Assembly (NCBI RefSeq): GCF_030503435.1
Contig: NZ_JAUKPO010000010.1
Location: 62,001 to 126,000, forward strand
Direction of reading: 5' to 3'
Source: Rhodocytophaga aerolata
Lineage (GTDB): Bacteria; Bacteroidota; Bacteroidia; Cytophagales; 172606-1
Length of the DNA stretch: 64,000 bases
Part shown: piece by piece, positions 43,508 through 52,961 of the stretch
Layout: each line of letters opens with the position of its first letter
Numbering within the stretch: the first letter of the stretch is position 1
Notes under the pieces: model-generated
What the model saw: the letters and a program-made list of their open reading frames with translations, nothing else
Databases searched by the model: none
What the model was told of the DNA's origin: nothing
Made by a program: the position numbers and the translations under genes

Positions 43508-45574
43508 TTAGCTTACCGTACCTCCATTAATAATCACTTTTTCTGGATTAATAAAGGACAAGCTACCATCCCGGTCTTCTGCCATTAAAATCATCCCCTG
43601 CGATTGTATACCTTTTATATCCCTTGGAGCCAGGTTAGCTAATAAACATACCTGCCTGCCAATAATTTCTTCCGGCTTAAAGTGCTCGGCTATTCCGCTA
43701 ACTACCGTACGTTTATCTAAGCCAGTATCCAGCGTAAGTTTCAGTAACTTCTTGGTTTTGGGCACCGCTTCGGCAGCTAGGATGGTGGCTACCCGGATAT
43801 CCATTTTTGTGAAATCATCAAAAGAAACCTCTGCTTTGGCCGGCGGCACTTTTCTATTGGCAGCTTCATTGGCTTTTTTGGTATCGAGCAATTTTTGAAC
43901 CTGTGCTTCTACAACGGCATCTTCTATTTTATCGAACAACAAGTACGCTTCTTTTAAGGAATGGCCAATAGGTAACAAATCCAGTTTACCCGCCGAAGAC
44001 CAGTTGAAAGGTTGAATACCCAGCATCTGATTAAGTTTAGCGGCGGAAAAAGGAAGGAAGGGTTCCATTACAATCGCCAGGTTAGCGGTTAATTGCAAGC
44101 TGATATGCAAAATGGTTTGTACCCTCGCCTCATTTTCTTTAATTACTTTCCAGGGTTCGGTATCTCCCAGGTATTTATTGCCTAATCTGGAAAAATCCAT
44201 CAGATGTGCCAAAGCTTCCCGGAAACGGAAGGCTTCAATGGATGCAGCGATTTTACCAGGAAATTCCTGTATACCAGCAATAATTTCTTTATCCAGGTCA
44301 AACAACTGGTTGCAGGGCGGTACTTTACTCCTGAAATATTTATTGGTAAGTACCAGCGTCCGGTTTACAAAATTACCCAGATTAGCAACCAGCTCATTAT
44401 TGTTGCGGTTTTGGTAATCTTTCCAGGTAAAGTCATTGTCTTTCGCTTCCGGTGCATTGGCACATAATACGTAGCGCAGTACATCCTGTTTACCTGGGAA
44501 ATCCTGTAAATATTCGTGCAGCCATACCGCCCAGTTTCTGGACGTAGAAATTTTATTTCCTTCCAGGTTCAGGAATTCATTGGCTGGTACATTATCTGGC
44601 AAAATATAGCCGCCATGTGCTTTCAGAATAACCGGGAAGATAATGCAGTGAAATACAATATTGTCTTTGCCAATGAAATGAATCAGCCGGGTATCTTCAC
44701 TTTGCCAGTACAACTTCCACTCCTCACCTGTTGAATTAGCTACCTTCTCTTTAAAATAATCTTTCGTAGAGGAAATATACCCGATAGGCGCATCAAACCA
44801 CACATACAACACTTTGCCCTCGGCACCGGGCACCGGCACTGGAATACCCCAATCCAGGTCACGGGTCATGGGGCGCGGCTGCAGGCCACCTTCTATCCAG
44901 GATTTACACTGGCCATATACGTTGGGCTTCCATTCGGTATGGCCTTGCAGAATCCACTCCCGCAGCCAGGTTTCGTACTGGTTCAGCGGAAGATACCAGT
45001 GTTTGGTTTCTTTTAATACTGGTTTCTCTCCGCTTAGCATCGATACCGGATTAATTAACTCCGAAGGGCTTAAGGTAGAGCCGCAGTTTTCGCACTGGTC
45101 GCCATAGGCATTGGGATTGCTGCAAACCGGACACGTACCTTGAATGTACCTGTCGGCCAGGAATTGCCCGGCTTTCTGGTCGTAGTACTGCTCAGATACC
45201 TGTTCGGTAAAGTTACCTTGCTCATACATCTGTTTAAAAAAATCACTCGCCGTCTGGTGATGAGTGGCGTTGGACGTACGGGCATACATATCGAAAGCTA
45301 CCCCAAACTCACTGAACGATTCTTTAATCATCTGGTGGTATTTATCTACTGCTTGCTGGGGAGTAATGCCTTCTTTCTGTGCCCGGATGGTAATAGGCAC
45401 CCCATGTTCATCGGAGCCACACACAAATAACACATCCCTCCCTTGCGACCGGAGATACCTGGCATAAATATCGGCAGGCACATATACCCCGGCTAAATGC
45501 CCAATGTGTACTGGTCCGTTAGCATAGGGCAGCGCAGCGGTGATGGTATATCTTTTGGGTGATTTTTGGGTCAT
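43508..45574 (-). CDS. metG: Methionyl-tRNA synthetase
   Basis: This 688-residue class I synthetase charges tRNA-Met. It has the HIGH box in [11 protein letters not shown] (residues 15-25) and a zinc-type insertion with [17 protein letters not shown]. The KMSKS-equivalent is KISTS in [15 protein letters not shown]. Anticodon-binding helices follow. The C-terminal tRNA-binding/OB domain ([20 protein letters not shown] ... [20 protein letters not shown]) gives the long, dimeric form. It is a single-gene unit with a terminator; a -7-like TATTTTTG lies about 127 bases upstream (45701-45708) without a matching -33 box. Confidence 0.98.
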   Translation of the reverse strand: MTQKSPKRYTITAALPYANGPVHIGHLAGVYVPADIYARYLRSQGRDVLFVCGSDEHGVPITIRAQKEGITPQQAVDKYHQMIKESFSEFGVAFDMYARTSNATHHQTASDFFKQMYEQGNFTEQVSEQYYDQKAGQFLADRYIQGTCPVCSNPNAYGDQCENCGSTLSPSELINPVSMLSGEKPVLKETKHWYLPLNQYETWLREWILQGHTEWKPNVYGQCKSWIEGGLQPRPMTRDLDWGIPVPVPGAEGKVLYVWFDAPIGYISSTKDYFKEKVANSTGEEWKLYWQSEDTRLIHFIGKDNIVFHCIIFPVILKAHGGYILPDNVPANEFLNLEGNKISTSRNWAVWLHEYLQDFPGKQDVLRYVLCANAPEAKDNDFTWKDYQNRNNNELVANLGNFVNRTLVLTNKYFRSKVPPCNQLFDLDKEIIAGIQEFPGKIAASIEAFRFREALAHLMDFSRLGNKYLGDTEPWKVIKENEARVQTILHISLQLTANLAIVMEPFLPFSAAKLNQMLGIQPFNWSSAGKLDLLPIGHSLKEAYLLFDKIEDAVVEAQVQKLLDTKKANEAANRKVPPAKAEVSFDDFTKMDIRVATILAAEAVPKTKKLLKLTLDTGLDKRTVVSGIAEHFKPEEIIGRQVCLLANLAPRDIKGIQSQGMILMAEDRDGSLSFINPEKVIINGGTVS

Positions 45575-45933
45575 AGGTTAATAATTATTGAGTTAATTAG
45601 TTTCGTTCACGCCTGCTTTTCCTATTTCCGGGGTCAGCTTTGTACAACTGGCGCTAGGTTGTTAGCTCGTATTCAACACCCGGGTTTGCGGATAAGGACG
45701 CAAAAATAATGAAATTGCCCGAACTACCCTTTTTATAAAGAAAGAATAACATAAGAGATATGAGGGTATTTTATTTCACAACCTATTGCACATTGGCAAG
45801 AGTCACGGAAAATTCTACAGACAGGTATTGATTGTACACCACATCAAACAAACTGTAGCCCATGACAGAGATTGATTTAACATAGAATTAATAGGTTTTG
45901 CCTGTAAAATCTATAATTTTAGCGTTTCAATCT
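45575..45933. other. Divergent intergenic region, no gene seen
   Basis: About 360 bases between metG and ppk1. Apart from the -7-like TATTTTTG at 45701-45708 for metG I see no ORF or hairpin of note. Confidence 0.4.
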
Positions 45934-48042
45934 ATGTATATGCAGCAAGTAAGCAGGTATTTTCCCCGGGATCTCAGCTGGCTTTCATTTAATTACCGTG
46001 TATTGCTGGAGGCAAAAGATGCTACGCTTCCGCTTTACGACAGGCTTCAATTTATGGCCATCTACTCCTCTAACCTGGATGAGTTTTTCAGAGTCCGCGT
46101 GGCTTTCATTCGGAGTTTAATCAGGCTGGATAAACCCAAACTTAAACGCGAATTAAGCTACGACCCTACCGTGTTGCTGCAACATATGTATGAAGAAGTC
46201 CACCGGCAGCAAACCGATTATGGATATATTCTCAGGAACAGCATCCTGCCAGGCTTGCGGGAAAACAACATTATCCTTTATCAGCAGGAACCTTTGCATG
46301 CATTGCACGAACAGGAAATACGGCATTTTTTCAGAAGTAAAGTATTGTCTTATTTGCAGCCAGTATTGCTGGGAGGAAGTACAGCGAACAAACCTTTCCT
46401 GGAGAACCGGGCACTCTATCTGTTTGTGAAACTGCGTTCCAAACATCGCTTGGAAGAGAGTGAATCTGTGTATGCCCATCTGAATATTCCGTCGGAGCAT
46501 TTGCCACGGTTTGTAGAATTACAGAAAGTAGAAGGTATTAATTACTATATGTTCCTTGACGATATTATCCGCTACAATTTAGCTAGTGTATTTCCAGGGT
46601 ACGAAGTAGTAGAAGCGTATAGCATAAAACTGAACCGTGATGCCGAGTTGTACATTACCGATGAGTTTACCGGGGATTTGCAGGAAAAAATTAAAAAAAG
46701 CCTGCGTCAACGGGAAGTAGGGCCGCCCGCCAGGTTCCTCTATGACGCCAGCATGCCGGAAGCTATGCGGCAGTTTCTGGCCAACACCTTCGAGCTGCAA
46801 AAAGATGATTTTTTCCCCGGTGGCAAATACCACAATCTGTATGACCTGCTAAAATTACCCAATCCTTGTGCGCCAGCCCTGCGAAGCCCTGTGCTTACAC
46901 CTCTGTTGGTACAGGCCTTGGAAAATACAGAATCTGTATTGGATGCCATGGAAGAAAAAGATCACCTGCTGCACTTTCCGTATCAATCGTATGATTATAT
47001 TCTGCGTTTTTTTAATGAAGCGGCTATAGACCCTGCGGTGCAGGAGATAAAAATAACCTTATACCGCATTGCTGCCCACTCTTTTATTGCGAATGCCCTC
47101 ATTAGCGCTGCCCGTAATGGAAAAAAAGTGACTGTATTTGTAGAAGTAAAAGCCCGTTTCGATGAAGAGAACAACCTCCGCTGGGCAGAAAAGATGAAAG
47201 AAGCTGGCATAGAAATTATTTACAGCCTGCCAGGCTTGAAGGTACATGCTAAAGTGGCCCTGGTAATCCGGAAAGATGCGCAGGGCGCAGAAAAAAAGTA
47301 TGCATATTTTGGCACAGGTAATTTCAATGAGAATACCGCCAGGTTTTACACCGACCATAGCCTGCTTACCTGCCACCCAAAACTGACCAAGGAACTGTCG
47401 AAAGTTTTTGATTATGTATGCGGGCAAAAAAAAGATCTTCACTTCAAGCGGCTGCTGGTTTCACAGTTTAACTTGCAGGAAACCTTCCTAGAACTGATAA
47501 ATAGGGAAATAGGATATGCTAAAAAAGGGCTTCCTGCCAGCATTATTATTAAACTCAATAACCTGGAAGAAGAAACCATGATTGATCAGTTGTATGAAGC
47601 TAGCCAGGCAGGGGTGGAAATAAGCCTGATTATCCGCGGTGTCTGCTGCCTGGTGCCTGGTGTAAAAGGATTAAGCGAAAATATACGCGTTATCCGCCTG
47701 GTAGACCATTACCTGGAACATGCCAGGGTATTTGTATTTGGCAATAACCATAACCCAGAAGTATACCTGGCCTCTGCCGACTGGATGAAACGTAACCTCT
47801 ACCGGCGCATTGAAGTAGGGTTTCCAATCTATGATGAAGCAGGTAAAGCGGAGATTTTGAAATTGATACACTTTCAATTGCAAGATAACATGAAAGCTGT
47901 CTGGCTGGATTCCAATCAGCAAAATCATCCGGTACTTCCCGAACTGGATAAACCCCTCATACGGGCACAAACTCAGGTATACGAATGGTTAAAGCAGAAA
48001 GAAGAAAAATACATAACCTCGGTAAGTAACTCACTGGCTTAA
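45934..48042 (+). CDS. ppk1: Polyphosphate kinase 1
   Basis: The frame can be read from TTG 45898, but ATG codons at 45934 and 45940 precede the conserved RYFPRDLSWLSFNYRVL N-terminus; I use 45934 (702 residues). N, head, C1 and C2 domains are complete: LDEFFRVRVA early, EIKITLYRIA, VEVKARFDEENNLRWA, and the catalytic His in GLKVHAKVALV, then FGTGNFNENTARFYTDHSLL and a second His-region VDHYLEHARVFVFG. The enzyme makes inorganic polyphosphate from ATP by a phospho-His intermediate. A metallophosphoesterase gene follows 17 bases later and is probably co-transcribed. Confidence 0.96.
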   Translation: MYMQQVSRYFPRDLSWLSFNYRVLLEAKDATLPLYDRLQFMAIYSSNLDEFFRVRVAFIRSLIRLDKPKLKRELSYDPTVLLQHMYEEVHRQQTDYGYILRNSILPGLRENNIILYQQEPLHALHEQEIRHFFRSKVLSYLQPVLLGGSTANKPFLENRALYLFVKLRSKHRLEESESVYAHLNIPSEHLPRFVELQKVEGINYYMFLDDIIRYNLASVFPGYEVVEAYSIKLNRDAELYITDEFTGDLQEKIKKSLRQREVGPPARFLYDASMPEAMRQFLANTFELQKDDFFPGGKYHNLYDLLKLPNPCAPALRSPVLTPLLVQALENTESVLDAMEEKDHLLHFPYQSYDYILRFFNEAAIDPAVQEIKITLYRIAAHSFIANALISAARNGKKVTVFVEVKARFDEENNLRWAEKMKEAGIEIIYSLPGLKVHAKVALVIRKDAQGAEKKYAYFGTGNFNENTARFYTDHSLLTCHPKLTKELSKVFDYVCGQKKDLHFKRLLVSQFNLQETFLELINREIGYAKKGLPASIIIKLNNLEEETMIDQLYEASQAGVEISLIIRGVCCLVPGVKGLSENIRVIRLVDHYLEHARVFVFGNNHNPEVYLASADWMKRNLYRRIEVGFPIYDEAGKAEILKLIHFQLQDNMKAVWLDSNQQNHPVLPELDKPLIRAQTQVYEWLKQKEEKYITSVSNSLA

Positions 48043-48059
48043 ACAACTGACCTACCTTA

Positions 48060-48899
48060 ATGACACATACTCGGAGAGAATTCCTAAAAAAAACACTGGC
48101 TGGTATTACCGGTGCTTATGTTATTTCTGGCAGCCAACTTTTAGCTGCCCAGCCTGCCTACCTTCCCAAAAAAGCTATCCAGTTCCGCTTTGCTGTGGCT
48201 TCGGATGGGCATTTTGGGCAGCCCGATACCCCATTTCAGCAAGACCATTCTAACCTGGTACAATGGATAAACCGTGAAAAACAAGATAAAGGACTGGATG
48301 TGTGTATTATTAATGGCGACCTGATTCACGACAAACCTGAATTGCTGCCAGAAGTAAAAACCTATTTTGACAAGCTTACCATGCCTTATTATACCACACG
48401 AGGCAACCACGACCGGGTAGACGGGCAAACCTGGCAGCAAACCTGGGGCTATGGATTAAACCATGATGTGGTGTTAAAAGAACATGCCTTTATTCTGACA
48501 GATACTTCCAATGAAAAAGGTGAATACCTTTGTGTTGACCTTGAATGGCTGGAGCAGCGGCTGAATCATTACCGAAATAAGCGGAATGTGTTTGTTTTTA
48601 TGCACATTACTCCCAATAAATGGACTCAGAATGGCATAGACTGTCCGGAGCTACGGAAAATAATGGAGGCACATCCCAATGTAAAAGCTATTTTCCACGG
48701 ACACGACCATGACATGGACATGATTAAAGAAACCGGGAATAAGCCATATATTTTCGATGGGCATTTTGGAGGCAGTTGGGGCGTGGATTATAAAGGCTAC
48801 CGCATTGTTGAAATAGATAAGAAAGGAAACATTTTTACCTACCAGTTTAATCCTGCAGTTGCTCCGGTAGTCAATTCCGGGTGGCTACAAAAGGCGTAA
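48060..48899 (+). CDS. Tat-exported metallophosphoesterase
   Basis: This 279-residue protein has a Tat-type signal (HTRREFLKKTLAGITGAYVI). The calcineurin-like fold has an atypical first motif (VASDGHFG, Asp and His ligands), then INGDLIHD, TTRGNHDRV, FVFMHITP and FHGHDHDMD. All metal ligands seem present. It cleaves phosphate esters in the periplasm; substrate unknown. Its position directly after ppk1 suggests a common phosphate-related transcript, but an effect on polyphosphate is only a guess. It ends before a weak, T-less hairpin. Confidence 0.9.
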   Translation: MTHTRREFLKKTLAGITGAYVISGSQLLAAQPAYLPKKAIQFRFAVASDGHFGQPDTPFQQDHSNLVQWINREKQDKGLDVCIINGDLIHDKPELLPEVKTYFDKLTMPYYTTRGNHDRVDGQTWQQTWGYGLNHDVVLKEHAFILTDTSNEKGEYLCVDLEWLEQRLNHYRNKRNVFVFMHITPNKWTQNGIDCPELRKIMEAHPNVKAIFHGHDHDMDMIKETGNKPYIFDGHFGGSWGVDYKGYRIVEIDKKGNIFTYQFNPAVAPVVNSGWLQKA

Positions 48900-49089
48900 A
48901 GGTTGTATCTTGCATCCTTTACCAATACGCTTTACCCATAGCTTTGAAATACTTCCAAATAGTGTCAACATATATTTGTTTAGTCCTATTACAAGCAATA
49001 TTTAAACGGAATTCCTTTTAAATTTCACAATCTCCCGGTTTTAACTACAGGATTTTTTATATTGCTGGCTATTTATAATTTCATCGAAA

Positions 49090-49914
49090 ATGATTGTTTC
49101 CTGCTCCCTGAACGGCCAGATACTGCCTGCTGATAAATTTACCATAGCCATAAATGATCTGGGCTTACTCAGAGGCTATGCTATTTTTGATTTTTGCCGT
49201 ACGGCCAATGGAAAGCCTTTTTTACTTCCCCAGTACCTCACCCGTTTCCGCAACTCTGCCCGCTTGATGGAACTTGACCTGGACTATTCCGATGAACAAA
49301 TAACAGAAATTATTTATCAGCTTCTGGAACAAAGCAACTTACCCTTTGCTGGAATCCGCTTGCTGCTCACCGGCGGATACACAGCCGATAGTTTCACTCC
49401 TGCCAAACCCAACTTCCTGATTACTATTGAAGAGCTAAGCCTGGTGCCAGCGGGTGTAGTGGAGAAGGGAGTAAAATTGATGAGTTATGAACATCAGCGG
49501 GATATGGCGGAAATAAAAACAACGAACTATACGGTTGCCCTGCGGCTGAGGAAAAAATTACAGCAACAAAATGCCTATGATATTCTCTATTATTCCAACG
49601 GCCATGTATTGGAGCTTACCAGAAGTAACTTTTTTATTGTCAAAGGAAATACCGTGATTACCGCTGCAACCCATATATTAAAAGGAGTTACCAGGCAAAC
49701 GGTATTAAATCTGGCAGAATCGCAGTATAAAGTAGAAGTACGCGAAATAAAATTATCCGAACTTGCCGAAGCCGATGAAGCTTTTCTGACCGGAACAAAC
49801 AAAAAGATAGTGCCAGTAGTGCAGGTAGACGATCAGGTGATCGGAAATGGAAAACCAGGGCAAGTAACCATGAACTTATATAAAGCTTTTCTGGAGTTTG
49901 AAACAAACTATTGA
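49090..49914 (+). CDS. Class IV aminotransferase (BCAT/ADC lyase-like)
   Basis: This 274-residue PLP enzyme has the fold-type IV layout. LGLLRGYAIFDFCRTANGKP and FLPQYLTRFRNSARLMEL make up the first domain; it reads LP(Q)YLTRF rather than the usual L-x-x-H-x-x-R-x. PLP lysine lies in EIKTTNYTVAL. VLELTRSNFFIVKG and GVTRQTVLNLAE follow, and DEAFLTGTNKKIVPV ends the active site. These features fit branched-chain aminotransferases, D-amino-acid aminotransferases or aminodeoxychorismate lyase; the motifs do not decide among them. It converges on gldF with 12 bases between stops. Confidence 0.85.
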   Translation: MIVSCSLNGQILPADKFTIAINDLGLLRGYAIFDFCRTANGKPFLLPQYLTRFRNSARLMELDLDYSDEQITEIIYQLLEQSNLPFAGIRLLLTGGYTADSFTPAKPNFLITIEELSLVPAGVVEKGVKLMSYEHQRDMAEIKTTNYTVALRLRKKLQQQNAYDILYYSNGHVLELTRSNFFIVKGNTVITAATHILKGVTRQTVLNLAESQYKVEVREIKLSELAEADEAFLTGTNKKIVPVVQVDDQVIGNGKPGQVTMNLYKAFLEFETNY

Positions 49915-49926
49915 GCTTATTTTACC

Positions 49927-50655
49927 TCACCACTTACGGCTGCTTAGCACCAGTTTAGTAGCCATCAGCATCAGGGAGATCATGCTGAGAAAATACACTA
50001 CATTCCGCGAATCAATCAGGCCCCTGCTTAAGGCATTGTAATGATAATCGATACCTAACTGGTTGATGATATAGGCGGCCTCTCCCCAGGCATTGATCGA
50101 AGTAAGCGACGAAAAGCCGGCATATAAAATAAAGCAAAGAAACGCGGCTATAATAAAAGAGGTAATCTGGTTGTCGCTGATGCTGGAGGCAAAAATGCCG
50201 ATGGCTGTAAAAACGGCGCCCAGCAAAGCCAGCCCAATATAGGAGCCAAATACCCCAGCCGAATCAACATTTCCTGCCGGATTCCCCAGATTGTAGATAC
50301 TGAAGTAGTACACCAGGGTAGGTATCAGCGTAAACAAGATTAACAGGAAGCTGGCCAGATATTTACCCAGTATAATTTCCCAATCGGTTAAAGGTCTGGT
50401 TAGCAGTAGCTCCATTGTGCCTGCTTTCTTTTCTTCGGCAAAGGTACGCATGGTTACGGCCGGAATCAGGAACATGTATACATAGGGAGCCAGGTAAAAT
50501 AACGTAGATAAATCTGCAAATCCGCTGTCCAGTACATTCGTATCCGGAAAAACCCAGATAAATAAGCCCATACCAGTCAAGAAAATGATCATGATGATGT
50601 AGGCAATTAATGAGTTAAGAAAACTGCGGATCTCTTTTTTAAGTATAGCCAACAT
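49927..50655 (-). CDS. gldF: Gliding-motility ABC transporter permease GldF
   Basis: This 242-residue inner-membrane protein has six transmembrane helices. The sequence MLAILKKEIRSFLNSLIAYI, VTMRTFAEEKKAGTMELLLT, RPLTDWEIILGKYLASFLLI and the middle YNLGNPAGNVDSAGVFGSYI are characteristic of GldF. It works with GldA (ATPase) and GldG in gliding motility in Bacteroidota. No gldG follows: downstream lies a convergent aminotransferase gene, so the partner is elsewhere or absent. An exact promoter is found 60 bases upstream. Confidence 0.92.
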   Translation of the reverse strand: MLAILKKEIRSFLNSLIAYIIMIIFLTGMGLFIWVFPDTNVLDSGFADLSTLFYLAPYVYMFLIPAVTMRTFAEEKKAGTMELLLTRPLTDWEIILGKYLASFLLILFTLIPTLVYYFSIYNLGNPAGNVDSAGVFGSYIGLALLGAVFTAIGIFASSISDNQITSFIIAAFLCFILYAGFSSLTSINAWGEAAYIINQLGIDYHYNALSRGLIDSRNVVYFLSMISLMLMATKLVLSSRKW

Positions 50656-50999
50656 GGATTACTAAACGGATTTGCTGATAGGCAGCTCCTGCAAAACACC
50701 GAGGCTGCATCCGGCAAAACTACCAATGAAAAACATGCCATCAAATAGTTTAGGTTATAGCAGGGGTAAGTATTTTACTCCTTGCACTAATATAGCCTGA
50801 AACTGTGCTGAAACACACCCATACTGCATTTGCATCTAGTATTCAGTACGCCATACAGGTGCCTGCCATTCCGATTATCTGCTGCTGTTTGCAACTTTAT
50901 TGTCCAACGGTAGTAAACACTAATAAACTGATTTAAATGAATTGCATAGCTGCCAACGCTAAAAGCGGTTCTTCTCCTTTGATATTAAAACAAAAAACT
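50656..50999. other. Divergent intergenic region with gldF promoter
   Basis: About 340 bases between gldF and the HMA-like gene. It holds the gldF promoter at 50715-50745. No other gene is seen. Confidence 0.5.
50715..50745 (-). promoter_or_regulatory. Promoter of gldF (TTTG-N19-TAGTTTTG)
   Basis: Minus-strand TTTG (50742-50745), 19-base spacer and TAGTTTTG (50715-50722) match the Bacteroidota consensus exactly. The gldF ATG is 60 bases downstream. Confidence 0.75.
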
Positions 51000-51239
51000 A
51001 TGGAAATACTCAAATTCAAAACTACTATTCAATCGGATGCGGACCTGCAGAAGATAACCCCGCTATTAAATAAGGAAGAAAGTTTTCATCAATGGAAACT
51101 CGATACCAGCACACCTGAAAATATCTTAAACATCTCTACCAACGACCCAGACCCTCAAGTAGTTATTAACCTGCTGAAAACGGCTGGTTTCCAAGCAGAG
51201 TTGATTCAGGTATTTGGTGCAGGCGGAGCGGGTTTATAA
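51000..51239 (+). CDS. HMA-like small protein lacking the CxxC motif
   Basis: The frame begins at ATG 50937, but the first 21 codons do not look protein-like and the ATG at 51000 starts MEILKFKTTIQSDADLQKIT (79 residues). The pattern of strand-helix-strand-strand-helix-strand (FKTTIQSDADLQKITPLLN, FHQWKLDTSTPENILNISTN, VVINLLKTAGFQAELIQV) is that of heavy-metal-associated domains. The CxxC metal-binding pair is absent, so it is unlikely to carry copper. It may be a diverged chaperone-like or regulatory fold. Its stop is one base from that of convergent cstA. Confidence 0.7.
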   Translation: MEILKFKTTIQSDADLQKITPLLNKEESFHQWKLDTSTPENILNISTNDPDPQVVINLLKTAGFQAELIQVFGAGGAGL

Positions 51240-51240
51240 G

Positions 51241-52686
51241 TTAATTTACAACTTCCATCACGGCATTTTTCCGTCTGGCAGCTGTAACTAGGGTAGCCGC
51301 CAGCAGCAACAGCGCCATAATAATGCCTGCTGCATAAGAGATACCTTTGGGCAGGCTAAAGCCTTCGGGCGCTACCAATAAGTAGCTGGTCACTACGGCT
51401 GTCATAAAAACAGCAGGCACGAGAGAAACCCAGTACTGTTTACCCTCTTTCAACAGATAAGCGGTAATGGTCCAGAGCACTACTGTCGCCAGCGTCTGAT
51501 TGGTCCAGGCGAAATACCTCCAGATCACCGCAAAATCAATCAATGTTAGCATAAACCCGATAACAAACAGTGGCGCACAGATCAGCAAGCGGTTGACCAG
51601 CGGACCTTGTTTTACCTTGAGAAAATCGGCCACAATAAGGCGGGCACTCCGGAAAGCAGTATCACCAGAGGTAATGGGTGCAGCTACCACCCCCAGCAAG
51701 GCCAGTAAGCCACCAATTTTTCCAAGTAGCGAGTTAGCTATTTCGTTGACAACAAATGCGGCATTGCCCCGGTTGGCATTCATCACTTCGTTTAAGCCAT
51801 CTACCCCATTATAAAAACTCATTCCGATGGCCGCCCAGATCAAGGCCACCACGCCTTCGGTTACCATAGCTCCATAAAATATACTTCTTCCTTGTTTCTC
51901 ATTGGTGAGGCACCTGGCCATCAACGGAGATTGTGTGGCATGAAAACCGGAAATAGCCCCGCAGGCAATGGTTACAAATAACATCGGAAACACCGGAAAC
52001 GACTCCGGACTGGAGTGCAGGTTTTGAAAGGATGCTATGGTTAACTCCGGAACCGGTAAGCCCTGCCAGACCATAGCTACCGAAATCCCAAAGGCCATAA
52101 ATAATAAGGCAATGCCAAATACCGGATAAATTTTGCCAATTACTTTATCTATCGGCAGAACCGTAGATAAAATATAATAAATAAAAATAGCCCACACCCA
52201 CACCGTAATGCCCATCGCCTGCCCCGTAAGATCATCGAGAATTTTGGCCGGCCCCATAATAAACACGGCTCCCACCATAATCATTAGCACCACAGAGAAG
52301 CCCCGCATAAACTGTTTAATACTGTTTCCCAGATAGTGGCCTGAAATTTCGGTAATGCTCTGCCCGTTGTGTTTAACAGAGAGCATGCCTGAAAAATAAT
52401 CATGTACACCGCCGGCAAACAGAGAGCCTAATACAATCCATAGAAAAGCTACCGGTCCCCACATTGCGCCAGCTACAGCACCAAAAATCGGCCCCAGGCC
52501 GGCAATATTTAAGAACTGAATCAGAAAAATGCGCCACCAGGGCATAGGTACATAATCTACTCCATCGGTCATGGTAACGGCAGGTGTAGGCTTGGAAGCA
52601 TCGGCACCAAAAATACGTTCTATCCATTTGGCATACACAAAATACCCGGCACATAATAAGGCTATAGCGGCAAAGAAAGTAATCAT
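51241..52686 (-). CDS. cstA: Carbon starvation protein A (short form), peptide/pyruvate transporter
   Basis: This 481-residue protein has about 13 transmembrane helices. The CstA signature is present: FAAIALLCAGYFVYAKWIER, RIFLIQFLNIAGLGPIFGAV, GGVHDYFSGMLSVKHNGQSI, HATQSPLMARCL and VAAPITSGDTAFRSARLIVADFL. It is shorter than E. coli CstA (about 700 residues), lacking much of its C-terminal part; this short form is common in other bacteria. CstA proteins take up peptides or pyruvate on carbon limitation. Confidence 0.94.
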   Translation of the reverse strand: MITFFAAIALLCAGYFVYAKWIERIFGADASKPTPAVTMTDGVDYVPMPWWRIFLIQFLNIAGLGPIFGAVAGAMWGPVAFLWIVLGSLFAGGVHDYFSGMLSVKHNGQSITEISGHYLGNSIKQFMRGFSVVLMIMVGAVFIMGPAKILDDLTGQAMGITVWVWAIFIYYILSTVLPIDKVIGKIYPVFGIALLFMAFGISVAMVWQGLPVPELTIASFQNLHSSPESFPVFPMLFVTIACGAISGFHATQSPLMARCLTNEKQGRSIFYGAMVTEGVVALIWAAIGMSFYNGVDGLNEVMNANRGNAAFVVNEIANSLLGKIGGLLALLGVVAAPITSGDTAFRSARLIVADFLKVKQGPLVNRLLICAPLFVIGFMLTLIDFAVIWRYFAWTNQTLATVVLWTITAYLLKEGKQYWVSLVPAVFMTAVVTSYLLVAPEGFSLPKGISYAAGIIMALLLLAATLVTAARRKNAVMEVVN

Positions 52687-52961
52687 CTGCTGACTGAAGG
52701 TTGATTGAACATTAAAAATAAGGAAAAGTGCTTAGTTTACAGCATATACCTACTTTCATTTTCGGTATAGTTGCTAATTTATTTGCTGAATGAGTGTTTT
52801 ACACAAAATACCTGCACTTTCCGGAATAGCTGAAGACGGGTAGCTACACTTCTGTTATGATCTCCAAAAAGAAGGCAAGCCAATAAAAATTCAGGATTCG
52901 CATTGGGTATTTTTGCAGGAAATGCTATCTTTTAACAGGCAAATACTTTAGACTTATTGGT

